Below are positions 1-8,459 of a stretch of 64,000 nucleotides of DNA, one piece after another; the first letter of the stretch is position 1, and each line of letters begins with the position of its first letter. The translations under genes were made by a program, and so were the position numbers. Source of the DNA: Pseudoxanthomonas composti (GTDB taxonomy: Bacteria; Pseudomonadota; Gammaproteobacteria; Xanthomonadales; Xanthomonadaceae); the NCBI RefSeq assembly GCF_004122095.1, contig NZ_SAWZ01000002.1, positions 248,001 through 312,000 of the forward strand, read 5' to 3'. The notes beneath the pieces were generated by a model. It ran no database searches. It was not told the DNA's origin and saw nothing but the letters and a program-made list of their open reading frames with translations.

Positions 1-333
1 CGCTTCGACACCGGCCCGCGCATGTCCGAGATGACCGTGCACAACGGCGTGGCCTACCTGGCCGGGCAGATCGCCGAGGCCGGTGGCGACATCGGCGCGC
101 AGACGCGCGAGGTGCTGGGGCATATCGACGCGCTGCTGGCGCGCGCCGGCACGGACAAGTCCAAGGTGCTGCGTGCCGAGATCTTCATGACCGATCTGGC
201 CGAGTTTTCCGGCATGAATGCCGAGTGGGAGCAGTGGGTGGTGCCCGGCCACACCCCGGCGCGGGCTACGGTGCAGGCCAGGCTCGCCGACCCGAGCTGG
301 AAGGTCGAGATCGTCATCACCGCCGCGGTCTGA
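1..333 (+). CDS. RidA/YjgF-family protein, 5' end cut by window
   Basis: Member of the RidA (YjgF/YER057c/UK114) family, small trimeric proteins that in the best-studied members hydrolyse reactive enamine/imine intermediates of PLP enzymes. The reading frame is open from base 1 and reads RFDTGPRMSEM, which matches the usual N-terminal part of the family, so the ATG at 22 is probably internal and the true start lies upstream. The C-terminal half carries the family signature PARATVQARLADPSWKVEI, whose arginine corresponds to the active-site Arg of RidA. The next gene starts 9 bp after the stop, so the two are probably co-transcribed. The substrate of this subgroup is unknown. Confidence 0.85.
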   Translation, partial: RFDTGPRMSEMTVHNGVAYLAGQIAEAGGDIGAQTREVLGHIDALLARAGTDKSKVLRAEIFMTDLAEFSGMNAEWEQWVVPGHTPARATVQARLADPSWKVEIVITAAV

Positions 334-342
334 GCGATCGCC

Positions 343-903
343 GTGCAGCACGATCTGTTCGCCATGCCGGCGCAGGCGCCCAGCGTGTTCTTCGCGCTGC
401 AGCCGGCGCAGGGCGACCAGACCGTGCTCGACGAGGCCCTGCGCACCTACGCGCCGCGCTTCGGCCAGCCCACGCCGCTGCCGGCGGCCAAGCGCCACGT
501 CACCATGCTGTATCTGGGCCAGCCGCTGGAGGAACAGCTGCCGGCGCTGCTGGAAGGGGCGCAACGGGCAGGGCAGGCGCTGCGCGCCCAGTCCTTCGTG
601 CTGACCCTGGACCAGCTGGCGGTGTTCGGACGCAACTCGCTGGTGCTGGCTGCCGCGCAGACCCCGCCGGCCGCCGCCGACCTGGAAGCGCAGCTGCGAC
701 GGCAGGCGGCCTTGCACCGCCTGCAGCTGGCCAAGCCGCCCAAGTTCCACCCGCATCTCACCCTGGCTCATACCCACGATGGCAAGCGCACCGCGGCCGA
801 GGCCATCGCCCCGGTGCGCCTGAGCTTCAACGAGGTGCTGCTGCTGCGCGGCGGCGGCGGCGATTGCTACGACGTGCTCGGCCGCTGGCCGCTGTCGCAC
901 TGA
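343..903 (+). CDS. 2'-5' RNA ligase / 2H phosphoesterase family protein
   Basis: A 186-residue protein of the 2H phosphoesterase superfamily (LigT/ThpR-like), which includes RNA 2',3'-cyclic phosphodiesterases and 2'-5' RNA ligases. Both HxT motifs that define the fold are present: H52-V-T and H138-L-T, about 85 residues apart as usual. The start used is GTG at 343; an in-frame ATG at 364 would drop seven residues and still keep both motifs. It follows the RidA gene closely and ends about 140 bp before the TonB-dependent receptor. The cellular RNA substrate cannot be told from sequence. Confidence 0.8.
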   Translation: MQHDLFAMPAQAPSVFFALQPAQGDQTVLDEALRTYAPRFGQPTPLPAAKRHVTMLYLGQPLEEQLPALLEGAQRAGQALRAQSFVLTLDQLAVFGRNSLVLAAAQTPPAAADLEAQLRRQAALHRLQLAKPPKFHPHLTLAHTHDGKRTAAEAIAPVRLSFNEVLLLRGGGGDCYDVLGRWPLSH

Positions 904-976
904 CGCCGGTGCGTCGCCGCGCGCGCGGGGCCCCGGCCGGTTCGAACCATGCGGGGCCGTGTAGCTGTTGACCGCA

Positions 977-994
977 GCGTCATAGAGGTTTCAT
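977..994 (+). promoter_or_regulatory. candidate Pho box (PhoB site)
   Basis: Two 7-base direct repeats, GCGTCAT and GTTTCAT, are separated by 4 bases, which is the 11-base periodicity of a PhoB box (CTGTCAT-N4-CTGTCAT). Each repeat matches the consensus at 5 of 7 positions. It lies 46 bases before the ATG of a TonB-dependent receptor that is followed by a secreted phospholipase C, a context where phosphate control is expected. The match is imperfect, so this is a candidate. Confidence 0.4.
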
Positions 995-1040
995 CGGAAC
1001 GACCAACACTGACGGGCTCCCCCACCTGGATCTGCCGTCG

Positions 1041-3434
1041 ATGTCGTTTGTTTCCCGTCGTGCCCTGCGCGTTTCCCTGCTGTCCCTGACCCTGCTGCAC
1101 GCGCTTGGCGCGCTGGCGCAGGACATGCCCAACGCTGGCACCGATGCCCAGGCCGCCGACGGCAAGCGCGAGGCGCAGACGCTGGATGAGGTCTCGGTGA
1201 TCGGCCAGGCCACCACCTACGCCAAGGCGCCGGTGACGCGTGAGGCGATCGAGCGCAAGTCCATCCTGACCAGCGTCAACGGCGTCCTCAACGAGACCCC
1301 GGGCGTGCTGGTGACCGAAGCCGATGCCTTCGGCTCCTCGGACTGGGGCACGCAGATCAGCATGCGCGGCTTCGTCAGCAACCGCGACTCGCAGCAGATC
1401 GGCACCACCATCGACGGCGTGCCCAACGGCGGGTCGGGCTATGGCGGCGGTGCGCGAGGCAACCGCTACATCGACGTGCTGGACCTGGAGACGGTGGAAG
1501 TCAGCCAGGGCACGGCCGATATCGCCTCGCGTTCGAACGAGGCCCTGGGCGGCACCTTGAATTTCCTCACCAGCGACCCGCTGGGCGCGCAGCGCGTGCG
1601 CCTGGTGGCCGGCGGCGGCGACCAGCAGTCGCGCAAGTACTACGTGCGTTGGGACACGCCGACCTTCGCCAGCGGCACCACGGCCGCCTGGATCAGCGCC
1701 TCCTCGGCGGCCAATCGCGACTGGGTCGACGGCGCCGGGCTGACCAAGCGCGACCATCTTTCGGCCAAGCTGGTCAGCGACCTGGACCGCTGGACGCTGA
1801 CCGGCTACCTGTCCTACGACGACGCCGACGAAAGCGAGTACGCCAGCGTCTCGCTGGAGCAATTCCGCGCCAACCCCGAGGCCGATGCGCTGATCGGCAC
1901 CTGGTCCGGCATTCCCTACATCGACCAGAACTACCGCAGCGGCTCGCGTGCGCTGCGCGAGAACACCTTCGGCTACCTCAAGGCCGAGTTCAAGGGCGAT
2001 GCCATCACCGCCTCGGCCACCGGCTACGCGCATCGCCTGGAAGGGCGCGGCGACTGGATCCCGCCCTACCTGGTGGACGCCACCGACGATGGCGCGGGCA
2101 ACCCGCAGTCCGAGTACACCGGCGGCAGCACCGCCTACGGCCCGCGTGAGGGCAACACCTTCTACTACGTCGATGCCAGCGGCCGCGCCGCACAGATGAT
2201 CGCCGGCTGCACCGGCGGTGGGCAGATCCCGGCCGAGGCCGACCCCGCCTGCTATCCGGCCGGCTCCCTCCCGGTGCAGTCCTATCGCCACAGCCATTAC
2301 GACAACCGCCGCGTCGGCGTGACCGGCGACATCGCCTGGACCACCGAGGTCGGCGCGGCGCAGAACACCATGCGCGCCGGCGTCTGGCTGGAGCGCGTGC
2401 GCCGCAGCGTGCTGCGCGACTGGCACAAGCTGACCGATGCTCGCGTGGGCCCGGCCTTCGACGCGCAGCCTTACTGGGTGCAGTTCAAGGAGGAATACCA
2501 GACCGACGAGCAGATGTACTACATCGAGGACGTGGTGCGGTATGGTGCGTTGGCCTTCCGCGCCGGCGTCAAGCAGTTCTTCGTCGACCAGACCCGCGAT
2601 GAGGTCATCACTGGCGCCGAGCACAGCGAGTCCGACTCGCATTCGGACCCGCTGTTCTCCGCGGGCGTGGCCTGGACCACGCCGGTAGAGGGCATGGAAG
2701 TGTTCGGCGGCTACTCGCAGAACTTCGCGGCCATTCCTTCCGGCGTGCTGGGTCAGACCGACCCACTGGTGCTGAGCCGGGTCAAGCCGGAAACGGCCGA
2801 CAACATCGAGCTGGGCCTGCGCGTGAACCGCTGGCCGCTGATGGGCTCGATCACTCTGTACGACATCCGCTTCGACAACCGCATCGTCTACGTGCCGGCC
2901 AACTTCGTCGATGGCATCGACTACATCGGCCAGGTCGATGGCGTGTACGAGAATTTCGGCGGCGTGCATGCCCGCGGCGTGGAAGCGCAGCTGGGCTATG
3001 GCTGGGACAACGGCCTGCGCCTGACCGGCTCGTACACCTTCAACCGGGCCGAGTACCTGGGTAGCGGCAATGCCGGGCGCGATGCGGCGCTGGGCATCGT
3101 GGAAGGCTCGCAGGTGCAGGGGCAGCCCAAGCACAGCGGTGTGGTCTCGCTGGACTGGTCCAACACGCTCTGGAAGGCCGGCGTCAGCGGCCGCTACATC
3201 GGCGAGCGTTACACCAATGCGGCCAATTCGGAAAAGATCAGCGCGGTGGTGGTGACCGACGCGCATCTGGGCGCCAGCCTGTCCGATGCGGCGTCCTGGC
3301 TGAAAGGCGTTTCCGTCGACTTCACCGTCAGCAACCTCACCAATCGCCGCTATTTAGCGGGTGTGGACGGGGCAGGCTATGCCTTTCCGGCGGCGCCGCG
3401 TACCGTGGGCATTTCGGTGACCGTGGATCTGTGA
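1041..3434 (+). CDS. TonB-dependent outer-membrane receptor
   Basis: A 797-residue outer-membrane beta-barrel that imports a substrate using TonB energy. Residues 1-26 form a signal peptide ending LGALAQ. A short region around TLDEVSVIG starts the plug domain, which includes RGFVSNRDSQQIGTTIDGVP and the LETVEVSQGTADI segment; the rest is a barrel of about 600 residues ending in TVGISVTVDL. There is no N-terminal carboxypeptidase-like domain, unlike the three receptors at 43-59 kb. The phospholipase C gene follows 37 bp downstream with no terminator, so they form an operon, and a possible Pho box precedes it. I infer a role in uptake of a phosphorus-containing compound; ligand identity is not visible in the sequence. 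Confidence 0.9.
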   Translation: MSFVSRRALRVSLLSLTLLHALGALAQDMPNAGTDAQAADGKREAQTLDEVSVIGQATTYAKAPVTREAIERKSILTSVNGVLNETPGVLVTEADAFGSSDWGTQISMRGFVSNRDSQQIGTTIDGVPNGGSGYGGGARGNRYIDVLDLETVEVSQGTADIASRSNEALGGTLNFLTSDPLGAQRVRLVAGGGDQQSRKYYVRWDTPTFASGTTAAWISASSAANRDWVDGAGLTKRDHLSAKLVSDLDRWTLTGYLSYDDADESEYASVSLEQFRANPEADALIGTWSGIPYIDQNYRSGSRALRENTFGYLKAEFKGDAITASATGYAHRLEGRGDWIPPYLVDATDDGAGNPQSEYTGGSTAYGPREGNTFYYVDASGRAAQMIAGCTGGGQIPAEADPACYPAGSLPVQSYRHSHYDNRRVGVTGDIAWTTEVGAAQNTMRAGVWLERVRRSVLRDWHKLTDARVGPAFDAQPYWVQFKEEYQTDEQMYYIEDVVRYGALAFRAGVKQFFVDQTRDEVITGAEHSESDSHSDPLFSAGVAWTTPVEGMEVFGGYSQNFAAIPSGVLGQTDPLVLSRVKPETADNIELGLRVNRWPLMGSITLYDIRFDNRIVYVPANFVDGIDYIGQVDGVYENFGGVHARGVEAQLGYGWDNGLRLTGSYTFNRAEYLGSGNAGRDAALGIVEGSQVQGQPKHSGVVSLDWSNTLWKAGVSGRYIGERYTNAANSEKISAVVVTDAHLGASLSDAASWLKGVSVDFTVSNLTNRRYLAGVDGAGYAFPAAPRTVGISVTVDL

Positions 3435-3471
3435 TGCCGCGCTTGATGTTGTCAAACTGGACGCCACACGC

Positions 3472-5610
3472 ATGAGCGGCACCACCCGCCGCCGTTTCCT
3501 GCAGGCGGGCGCGGCCATGGCCGGCGGCGCGCTGCTGCCGCCGGCCATCGCGCGTGCCTTGTCCATCGCCCCGGACGTGCGCAGCGGCTCGCTGCAGGAC
3601 GTGGCGCATGTGGTGATCCTGATGCAGGAGAACCGCAGCTTCGACCATTATTTCGGCGGACTGTCCGGCGTGCGCGGGTTCGGCGATCGCTTCCCGCTGC
3701 CGGTGCCGGGCACCGACCCACAGCGCCCGGCCACGGTCTGGCGCCAGCCCAGCCAGGACGGCACGCGCAGCTTGCTTCCGATCGCGCTGGACACGGCCGC
3801 GCAGTTCGGGCTGATGCGCATCCAGGGCACGCCGCACGTGTGGTCCGACGCCCAGCAAGCCTGGGATCATGGCCGCATGTCCGCCTGGCCCAGGGCCAAG
3901 CACGACCACGCCATGGGCCACTACGCGCGCGCGGACCTGCCGTTCCAGTACGCGCTGGCCGAGGCCTTCACCGTGTGCGATGCCTACCACGCCTCGCTGC
4001 AGACCGGCACCAATCCCAACCGCATCATGCTGTGGACCGGCACCATCGACGGGATGGGGCAGGGACACGGGCCGGCGGTGGCCAACTCGCACGACAACCT
4101 CCCCGAGCTGGGCGGGCACCCGGCGTCCTACACCTGGACCACCTACGTCGAGCGCCTGCAGCGCGCCGGGGTGAGCTGGCAGGTCTACCAGGACATGGAC
4201 GACAACTTCACCGACAACCCCCTGGCCGGGTTCGCGCCGTTCCGGCAGGCCTGGCGCAAGGCGCCCGGGCACGACCCGCAGCTGCTGGCCCGCGGCATGA
4301 GCACGCGCACGCTGCAGGACATGCGTGCCGACGTGGCAGCCGGCACCTTGCCGCAGGTCAGTTACCTGATCGCCGATGCGGCGCACAGCGAGCACCCCGA
4401 TCCATCCAGCCCCGCGCAGGGCGCGGACTACACCGCGCGCGTGCTCGACATTCTCACGGCCAACCCCGATGTCTGGGCGCGGACGGTGCTGTTGGTGATG
4501 TTCGACGAGAACGATGGCTTCTTCGACCACGTGCCGCCGCCAGCGCCCCCGTCGGCCGATGCCGAAAGCGAAGGCGGATTCGCCGGGGCGTCGATGGTGG
4601 ACACGCGGGGCGAGTACCACCACCTGCCGAGCGTGGGCAACGAGAAGGTCGACCTGCCGCAGTATCGCGGGCGTCCGTACGGGCTGGGCCCGCGCGTGCC
4701 GATGTATGTGGTCTCGCCCTGGAGCCGCGGTGGCTGGGTGAACTCGCAGGTGTTCGACCACACATCGGTCATCCGTTTCCTGGAGGCGCGCTTCGGCGTG
4801 GCCGAGCCCAACATCAGTCCGTGGCGTCGCGCCGTCTGCGGCGATCTGCTGTCGTGCTTCGATTTCACCGGTGCTGCGGCCGGCTTGCCCGAGCGCCTGC
4901 CAGACACCGCGGCCCTGGCTGCGCGTGCCGCCGCGCTGCCAGGCAAGCGCCTGCCGGTGTTGCCGGATCAGGCCACCCAGCCGGTGCCGGCGCAGGCGCG
5001 CGGGCGCCGGCGTTCGCGCGCCTTGCCCTACCAGCTGGCCACGGCCATCGAGACCGATGCCCGCCAGCGCACGGTGCGCCTGCGCCTGCAGGCACGTGGC
5101 GCGGCCGCGGTGCTGCATGTGTACGACCTGCACGCGCTGCAGGCGATCCCGCGGCGCTACACCGTCGCCGACGGCCAGCCGCTTGCGGCCGAGTGGGGCG
5201 TCCATGACGCAGGCCGCTACGACCTGTGGCTACTCGGTCCCAACGGATTCCATCGCCGCCAGCAGGGGCGCGTGGACGTCCGGCCCGTCCAGGCCACGCT
5301 GCGGGCGCGTGGCGACGCGCTCATGCTGGCGCTGCGTAACCCAGGCACGCAACAGGTCACCGTTCGTCTGCGCCCAGGCGCTTACGCGGGCGTGATGCCT
5401 GACAAGTCGCTGCAATTGGCCCCCGATGCCCAGACGGTCGTGTCATGGTCGCTGCAGGAAAGCGCCGGCTGGTATGACCTGTGGCTGGAACAGGATGGCG
5501 CCCGCCAGCGCCTGGCAGGCCGCTGGGAAACCGGACACCACGGCTGGTCCGACCCAGAGCTGGGCGGCCCGGCGCGCCTGTGGGTGGATGAGGAGACAGA
5601 CGCCGCCTAG
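3472..5610 (+). CDS. Tat-exported phosphocholine-type phospholipase C
   Basis: A 712-residue enzyme of the bacterial phospholipase C / acid phosphatase A superfamily (PlcH/PlcN type), which hydrolyses phosphatidylcholine or sphingomyelin to release phosphocholine. The N-terminus has a twin-arginine signal (TRRRFLQ, then an Ala-rich hydrophobic stretch ending AIARA). The catalytic domain starts with VVILMQENRSFDHYFG (E53 and N54 are the metal-binding pair of the family), followed by TGTNPNRIMLW and FDENDGFFDHVPPP. The last 200 or so residues contain two tandem beta domains typical of PlcH/PlcN C-termini. It follows the TBDR gene directly. Whether it prefers choline lipids or other phospholipids cannot be decided here. 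Confidence 0.88.
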   Translation: MSGTTRRRFLQAGAAMAGGALLPPAIARALSIAPDVRSGSLQDVAHVVILMQENRSFDHYFGGLSGVRGFGDRFPLPVPGTDPQRPATVWRQPSQDGTRSLLPIALDTAAQFGLMRIQGTPHVWSDAQQAWDHGRMSAWPRAKHDHAMGHYARADLPFQYALAEAFTVCDAYHASLQTGTNPNRIMLWTGTIDGMGQGHGPAVANSHDNLPELGGHPASYTWTTYVERLQRAGVSWQVYQDMDDNFTDNPLAGFAPFRQAWRKAPGHDPQLLARGMSTRTLQDMRADVAAGTLPQVSYLIADAAHSEHPDPSSPAQGADYTARVLDILTANPDVWARTVLLVMFDENDGFFDHVPPPAPPSADAESEGGFAGASMVDTRGEYHHLPSVGNEKVDLPQYRGRPYGLGPRVPMYVVSPWSRGGWVNSQVFDHTSVIRFLEARFGVAEPNISPWRRAVCGDLLSCFDFTGAAAGLPERLPDTAALAARAAALPGKRLPVLPDQATQPVPAQARGRRRSRALPYQLATAIETDARQRTVRLRLQARGAAAVLHVYDLHALQAIPRRYTVADGQPLAAEWGVHDAGRYDLWLLGPNGFHRRQQGRVDVRPVQATLRARGDALMLALRNPGTQQVTVRLRPGAYAGVMPDKSLQLAPDAQTVVSWSLQESAGWYDLWLEQDGARQRLAGRWETGHHGWSDPELGGPARLWVDEETDAA

Positions 5611-5646
5611 CGGCGTCAGCGCGCACTGCGAAGGTTCGCAACGGAC

Positions 5647-5719
5647 TGGTGGACAAGCTTGGCATTGTCCACCCTACGCAACCCGTAGGGTGGATGGCAC
5701 TCTTCCATTCACCATCGCC
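5647..5719. repeat. intergenic palindromic repeat, copy 1
   Basis: First copy of a repeat made of nested inverted segments: GGTGGACAA...TTGTCCACC, CCCTACG...CGTAGGG and GGTGGATGG...CCATTCACC. Copy 2 begins 166 bases further on. The structure resembles the multicopy extragenic palindromes common in Xanthomonadaceae genomes. Confidence 0.75.
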
Positions 5720-5812
5720 ATGAGTGGCCTGCGTCGGTATGGCGGCGCGCTAGCTTGACCGCCGAGACCCACATCTCGCAGCTGTCCCATGGTCTTGCCG
5801 CAGCCAACGGCT

Positions 5813-5884
5813 TGGTGGACAAGCTTCGCGTTGTCCGCCCTACGCGACCCGTAGGGTGGATGGCGCCCTTCCATCCACCATCAC
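5813..5884. repeat. intergenic palindromic repeat, copy 2
   Basis: Second copy of the repeat at 5647-5719, same orientation, differing at roughly ten positions. Several of the changes fall within the inverted segments. RNA from this region would fold into consecutive hairpins and may act as a transcription end for the convergent genes. Confidence 0.75.
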
Positions 5885-6022
5885 CGAAATCGAACCGCGT
5901 TGGCGTGTCCCGACCCTACAAAACAAGCCGCCGACAGGCGGCTGTTTCGTGGTTTCGCCGTAGCGAGCGCTGTGGTGGCCAGCAACGCGGTCCACACGAG
6001 CCTTCCGATGGTCGTGGAACCT

Positions 6023-6043
6023 CTGTGGAAGCCGCTCCCACAG
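6023..6043. repeat. GTGGGAGCGGCTTC-type REP palindrome
   Basis: CTGTGGAAGCCGCTCCCACAG, an imperfect palindrome. Its complement reads CTGTGGGAGCGGCTTC, the start of a REP class widespread in pseudomonads and xanthomonads. It shares the GTGGGAGC end with the element at 27219-27285. Confidence 0.5.
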
Positions 6044-6096
6044 GTCCTCCGTCTTCCTGACTCCGCAAACCAGCAGCCGCTCTCGCGCGACCCACC

Positions 6097-6399
6097 TCAC
6101 ACCTTGCGCCCGATCAGCCCTCCCAGTGCATCCAGGTAGCGCCCAAACGCGCGCCGGCCCTCGGCCGTGATCGAGGCGCGCGTCAGCGGCTTGTTGTTGA
6201 CGAAGCGCTTGTCGATGGCCACGTAGCCGGCTTCTTCCAGCTTCTTCAGGTGCACCGACAGGTTGCCCTGGGTGGTTTCCAGCGCGGCCTTGAGCTCGGT
6301 GAAGTCGGCCGCGTCCGCATCGGCCAAGTACACCATGATCCCCAGGCGGATGCGCCCGTGGATCACCTCATCGATGTTCTGCAGATCGCCGAGTCCCAC
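6097..6399 (-). CDS. winged-helix transcriptional regulator (ArsR/PadR-like)
   Basis: A 100-residue single-domain winged-helix DNA-binding protein. The sequence has a MarR/ArsR-like helix-turn-helix (DFTELKAALETTQGNLSVHLKKLEEAGYV, residues 31-59) and a wing containing RFVNNKPLTRASITAEGRRAF. No metal-binding cysteines are present, so it is not a metal-sensing ArsR protein. It is the last gene of a leftward operon with a membrane protein (4-bp gap) and an acyltransferase. Such regulators usually control their own operon; the palindromes at 8334-8347 and 8441-8459 in front of the first gene are plausible operators. Confidence 0.8.
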   Translation of the reverse strand: MGLGDLQNIDEVIHGRIRLGIMVYLADADAADFTELKAALETTQGNLSVHLKKLEEAGYVAIDKRFVNNKPLTRASITAEGRRAFGRYLDALGGLIGRKV

Positions 6400-6403
6400 A
6401 GGC

Positions 6404-7054
6404 TCAGCGCTCCTCCGGCTGTGGCGCGCGCGCCTCGCGGTACATGATCCAGCCCGGATAACCGAACAGCGCGAACAAAGCGAACGTGCAGATGCCCAGA
6501 TAGATCGCAGGCTCGCGCACGGTCAGTCCCAACATGGCCGCGGTGATCCAGTGGCCGATGCAGGTCACCAGCATCCAGCGCTTGCGGCGCAGGTTCCAGG
6601 CCGCATACCAAGCCGCGCTCTGCAACCCGAACGCCACGGCCGGGTAATACAACCATTGCGCGAAGTCGTGGTCGCGCATCGCGCCGACGGCGAAGATCAC
6701 CACCATCGCCGCGTTGGCCATGCCGGCCCCACTCAGGCCGGCGGACATGGCCCGGCTGGCCAGGGTGCCGCGGCCGCTGGTCGCTTCCTCGCGCCTGTCG
6801 CGGCGGATCGCCCACACCAGGATCGCCAGGAAACTAACGGTGATGGCGATGACGAAGATCAGGCTGGCCAGGCCCGGCCAGTTCACCCAACCCAGCATCT
6901 GGCCGATGTGGAACAGGCACTGCAGCCCGTACAGCACGCCACCGGCCAGGTAGCAGATCGCCAGCGTGATGGGCGGGCGGCCGCGTCCTTCGACGATGGA
7001 GCGCAGGAACGCCAGGTCGGTCTGTGCGGTACGGTCGAGCGGGGTGTCAGGCAT
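6404..7054 (-). CDS. multi-pass membrane protein, unknown function
   Basis: A 216-residue integral membrane protein with about six hydrophobic segments (for example AICYLAGGVLYGLQCLF, LIFVIAITVSFLAILVWAI, AAMVVIFAVGAM and AIYLGICTFALFALFGYPGWIMY). I recognise no catalytic motif. It lies between the acyltransferase gene (21-bp gap upstream) and the winged-helix regulator gene (4-bp gap downstream) and is probably translated from the same mRNA. Pairing of a small winged-helix regulator with a membrane protein of this size is common in proteobacteria, but the function is unknown. Confidence 0.7.
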   Translation of the reverse strand: MPDTPLDRTAQTDLAFLRSIVEGRGRPPITLAICYLAGGVLYGLQCLFHIGQMLGWVNWPGLASLIFVIAITVSFLAILVWAIRRDRREEATSGRGTLASRAMSAGLSGAGMANAAMVVIFAVGAMRDHDFAQWLYYPAVAFGLQSAAWYAAWNLRRKRWMLVTCIGHWITAAMLGLTVREPAIYLGICTFALFALFGYPGWIMYREARAPQPEER

Positions 7055-7075
7055 GGGTGGCTTTCCGAGGGTGTG

Positions 7076-8296
7076 TCAGTGTGCCGCGACGGCGTCACGG
7101 GCGGGAAGGGGCGACGCACGCCAGGGCAAGCGCCGTCCGTTGAGCCAGCGGCCGATAAAGGTGTGGCGCACCAGCAGCGCGTAACTGCCCAGCCCGGCCG
7201 CGCTCACGCCGGCCACCACGACCGCCAGCTTGCACCACCAGGGCCAGGCCAGGGACTGCATCAGCGCCTGCGCCAGCAGCACCAGCGGCAGGTGCACGAT
7301 GTAGATCCAGTACGAGGCATCTGCCAGATACCGGCGCGCGGCGCTGAAGCCGGAGCACCAGCGCAAAGCGATGCCGAGCGCGGCAAACGTCGCCGCGAAG
7401 GTCCCCACGCCATAGCTCAGTGCAGCCAATGCCCGCAGCCCGCCATCGGCAATGGGCGTCAGCAGCGGCGTGCTGCCCCCGGCCAGCACGAAGGCGGTGC
7501 TGCCGGCCAGCACGGCAGTGCCCAGATGCAGCGGCAGCTGGCGCGCAATGCGGTCCAGCAAGTTTCGCCGGCCCGCCAGCAGCGCACCGCAGGCATAGGC
7601 CAGGCCGAAGCCGATCAACGCCGGAGCACTGGGGACGAAGCCGCGGTCCGGCGTCGGGATCCCGAAGAAGGCCAGCCACATCGGCTGCGCCAACAGGCTC
7701 GCGCCCAGCACCGTTCCCATCAGCAGCGGCCCGGCCGGCCCGGCCAGCAGTGCGGCCATGCGATCGCCCAGGCGTGTGCCCCGCGTGCCCAGCCGCCGCC
7801 ACAGCGCGCCAATGAGCAGCCGGCCGGCGTAGAGGATCATTAGCACGTACAGGAACCACAGGTGGGTCAGCGGAAAGGTCGCCAGGGTCAGCGGCGGGGA
7901 GGGCGGCGGCGCGGCGCCAGGCTTGAGCAGGCCTTGCAGTTGCGCGCTCAGCACCATGGCGGCGATCAGCCCGGCCATGGCAAGCCACCAGAACACCAGC
8001 AGCGGGGCCGCAATGCGCGCTGCGCGATCCTTCACAAAAGCCCTGGCGCCTTTCCGCCCCAGCATCAGTTCGGCGAACAGGCCGGCGATCAGGAACAAGC
8101 TCGCCATCCGGAACAGGTGGATACAGAAGAACAGGCCGCTGGCCCAGGTCGAGCGCTGGGCGTCGGCCACCAGCCAGACCTGGCTTGGAAAAAACGCCAG
8201 GCAGGCATGCAGCACGATGCCCAGCAGCAACGCGAAAGCGCGTAGCGCATCCAAGCCATGCAGGCGTTCGGATGGTGAAGCGATGGGGTCCGACAT
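7076..8296 (-). CDS. acyltransferase family 3 / OpgC-like membrane protein
   Basis: A 406-residue membrane protein of the acyltransferase-3 family, which includes OpgC (succinylation of osmoregulated periplasmic glucans) and various O-acetyltransferases. The N-terminus has the family signature RLHGLDALRAFALLLGIVLHA, with the conserved Arg and His, and about ten transmembrane segments follow. YLADASYWIYIVHLPLVLL near the C-terminus is also typical. It is the first gene of a leftward operon. The acyl donor and acceptor are unknown; nothing nearby makes a glucan backbone. Confidence 0.8.
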   Translation of the reverse strand: MSDPIASPSERLHGLDALRAFALLLGIVLHACLAFFPSQVWLVADAQRSTWASGLFFCIHLFRMASLFLIAGLFAELMLGRKGARAFVKDRAARIAAPLLVFWWLAMAGLIAAMVLSAQLQGLLKPGAAPPPSPPLTLATFPLTHLWFLYVLMILYAGRLLIGALWRRLGTRGTRLGDRMAALLAGPAGPLLMGTVLGASLLAQPMWLAFFGIPTPDRGFVPSAPALIGFGLAYACGALLAGRRNLLDRIARQLPLHLGTAVLAGSTAFVLAGGSTPLLTPIADGGLRALAALSYGVGTFAATFAALGIALRWCSGFSAARRYLADASYWIYIVHLPLVLLAQALMQSLAWPWWCKLAVVVAGVSAAGLGSYALLVRHTFIGRWLNGRRLPWRASPLPARDAVAAH

Positions 8297-8333
8297 GGCA
8301 CTGCACTCCCTCGTGGATAGTTAGGTTTAAATT

Positions 8334-8347
8334 ACAAACTAGTTTGT
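8334..8347. promoter_or_regulatory. perfect 14-bp palindrome, candidate operator
   Basis: ACAAACTAGTTTGT is a perfect inverted repeat 38 bp upstream of the acyltransferase ATG. It is embedded in a short AT-rich stretch in otherwise very GC-rich DNA. Position and symmetry suit a binding site for the winged-helix regulator encoded at the end of this operon. Confidence 0.5.
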
Positions 8348-8373
8348 GCGTCATCAAGTGTATGCCGACGAAC

Positions 8374-8399
8374 GGCGCGGGCCCGCGGTGGCCCGCGCC
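8374..8399. terminator. GC-rich hairpin without T-tract
   Basis: Arms GGCGCGGGCC and GGCCCGCGCC are perfectly complementary over 10 bp around a 6-base loop. No T-run follows on either side. It could end transcription reading leftward from the NRDE gene or be a structural element. Confidence 0.35.
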
Positions 8400-8440
8400 T
8401 GGCCTCTTGTGAGCAAGAGAGTCTGGGAGGATCGTGACAT

Positions 8441-8459
8441 AGCTACATTAAATGTAGCT
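8441..8459. promoter_or_regulatory. 19-bp palindrome, candidate operator
   Basis: AGCTACATT-A-AATGTAGCT is a perfect 9-bp inverted repeat around one base. TACA/TGTA half-sites are used by several winged-helix repressor families. It lies about 145 bp upstream of the acyltransferase start. Confidence 0.45.

Larger units (their letters stand above)
5611..6096. other. 486-bp intergenic region with palindromic repeats
   Basis: No supported gene. The region lies between the convergent phospholipase C gene and the winged-helix regulator gene. It holds two copies of a 72-73 bp complex repeat (5647-5719 and 5813-5884) and a GTGGGAGC-type palindrome (6023-6043), listed separately. Confidence 0.7.

Noticed and set aside
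867-3266. An 800-codon minus-strand frame opposite the first TBDR
   Set aside because: Same GC-skew effect; no family features, and the + strand receptor is convincing.
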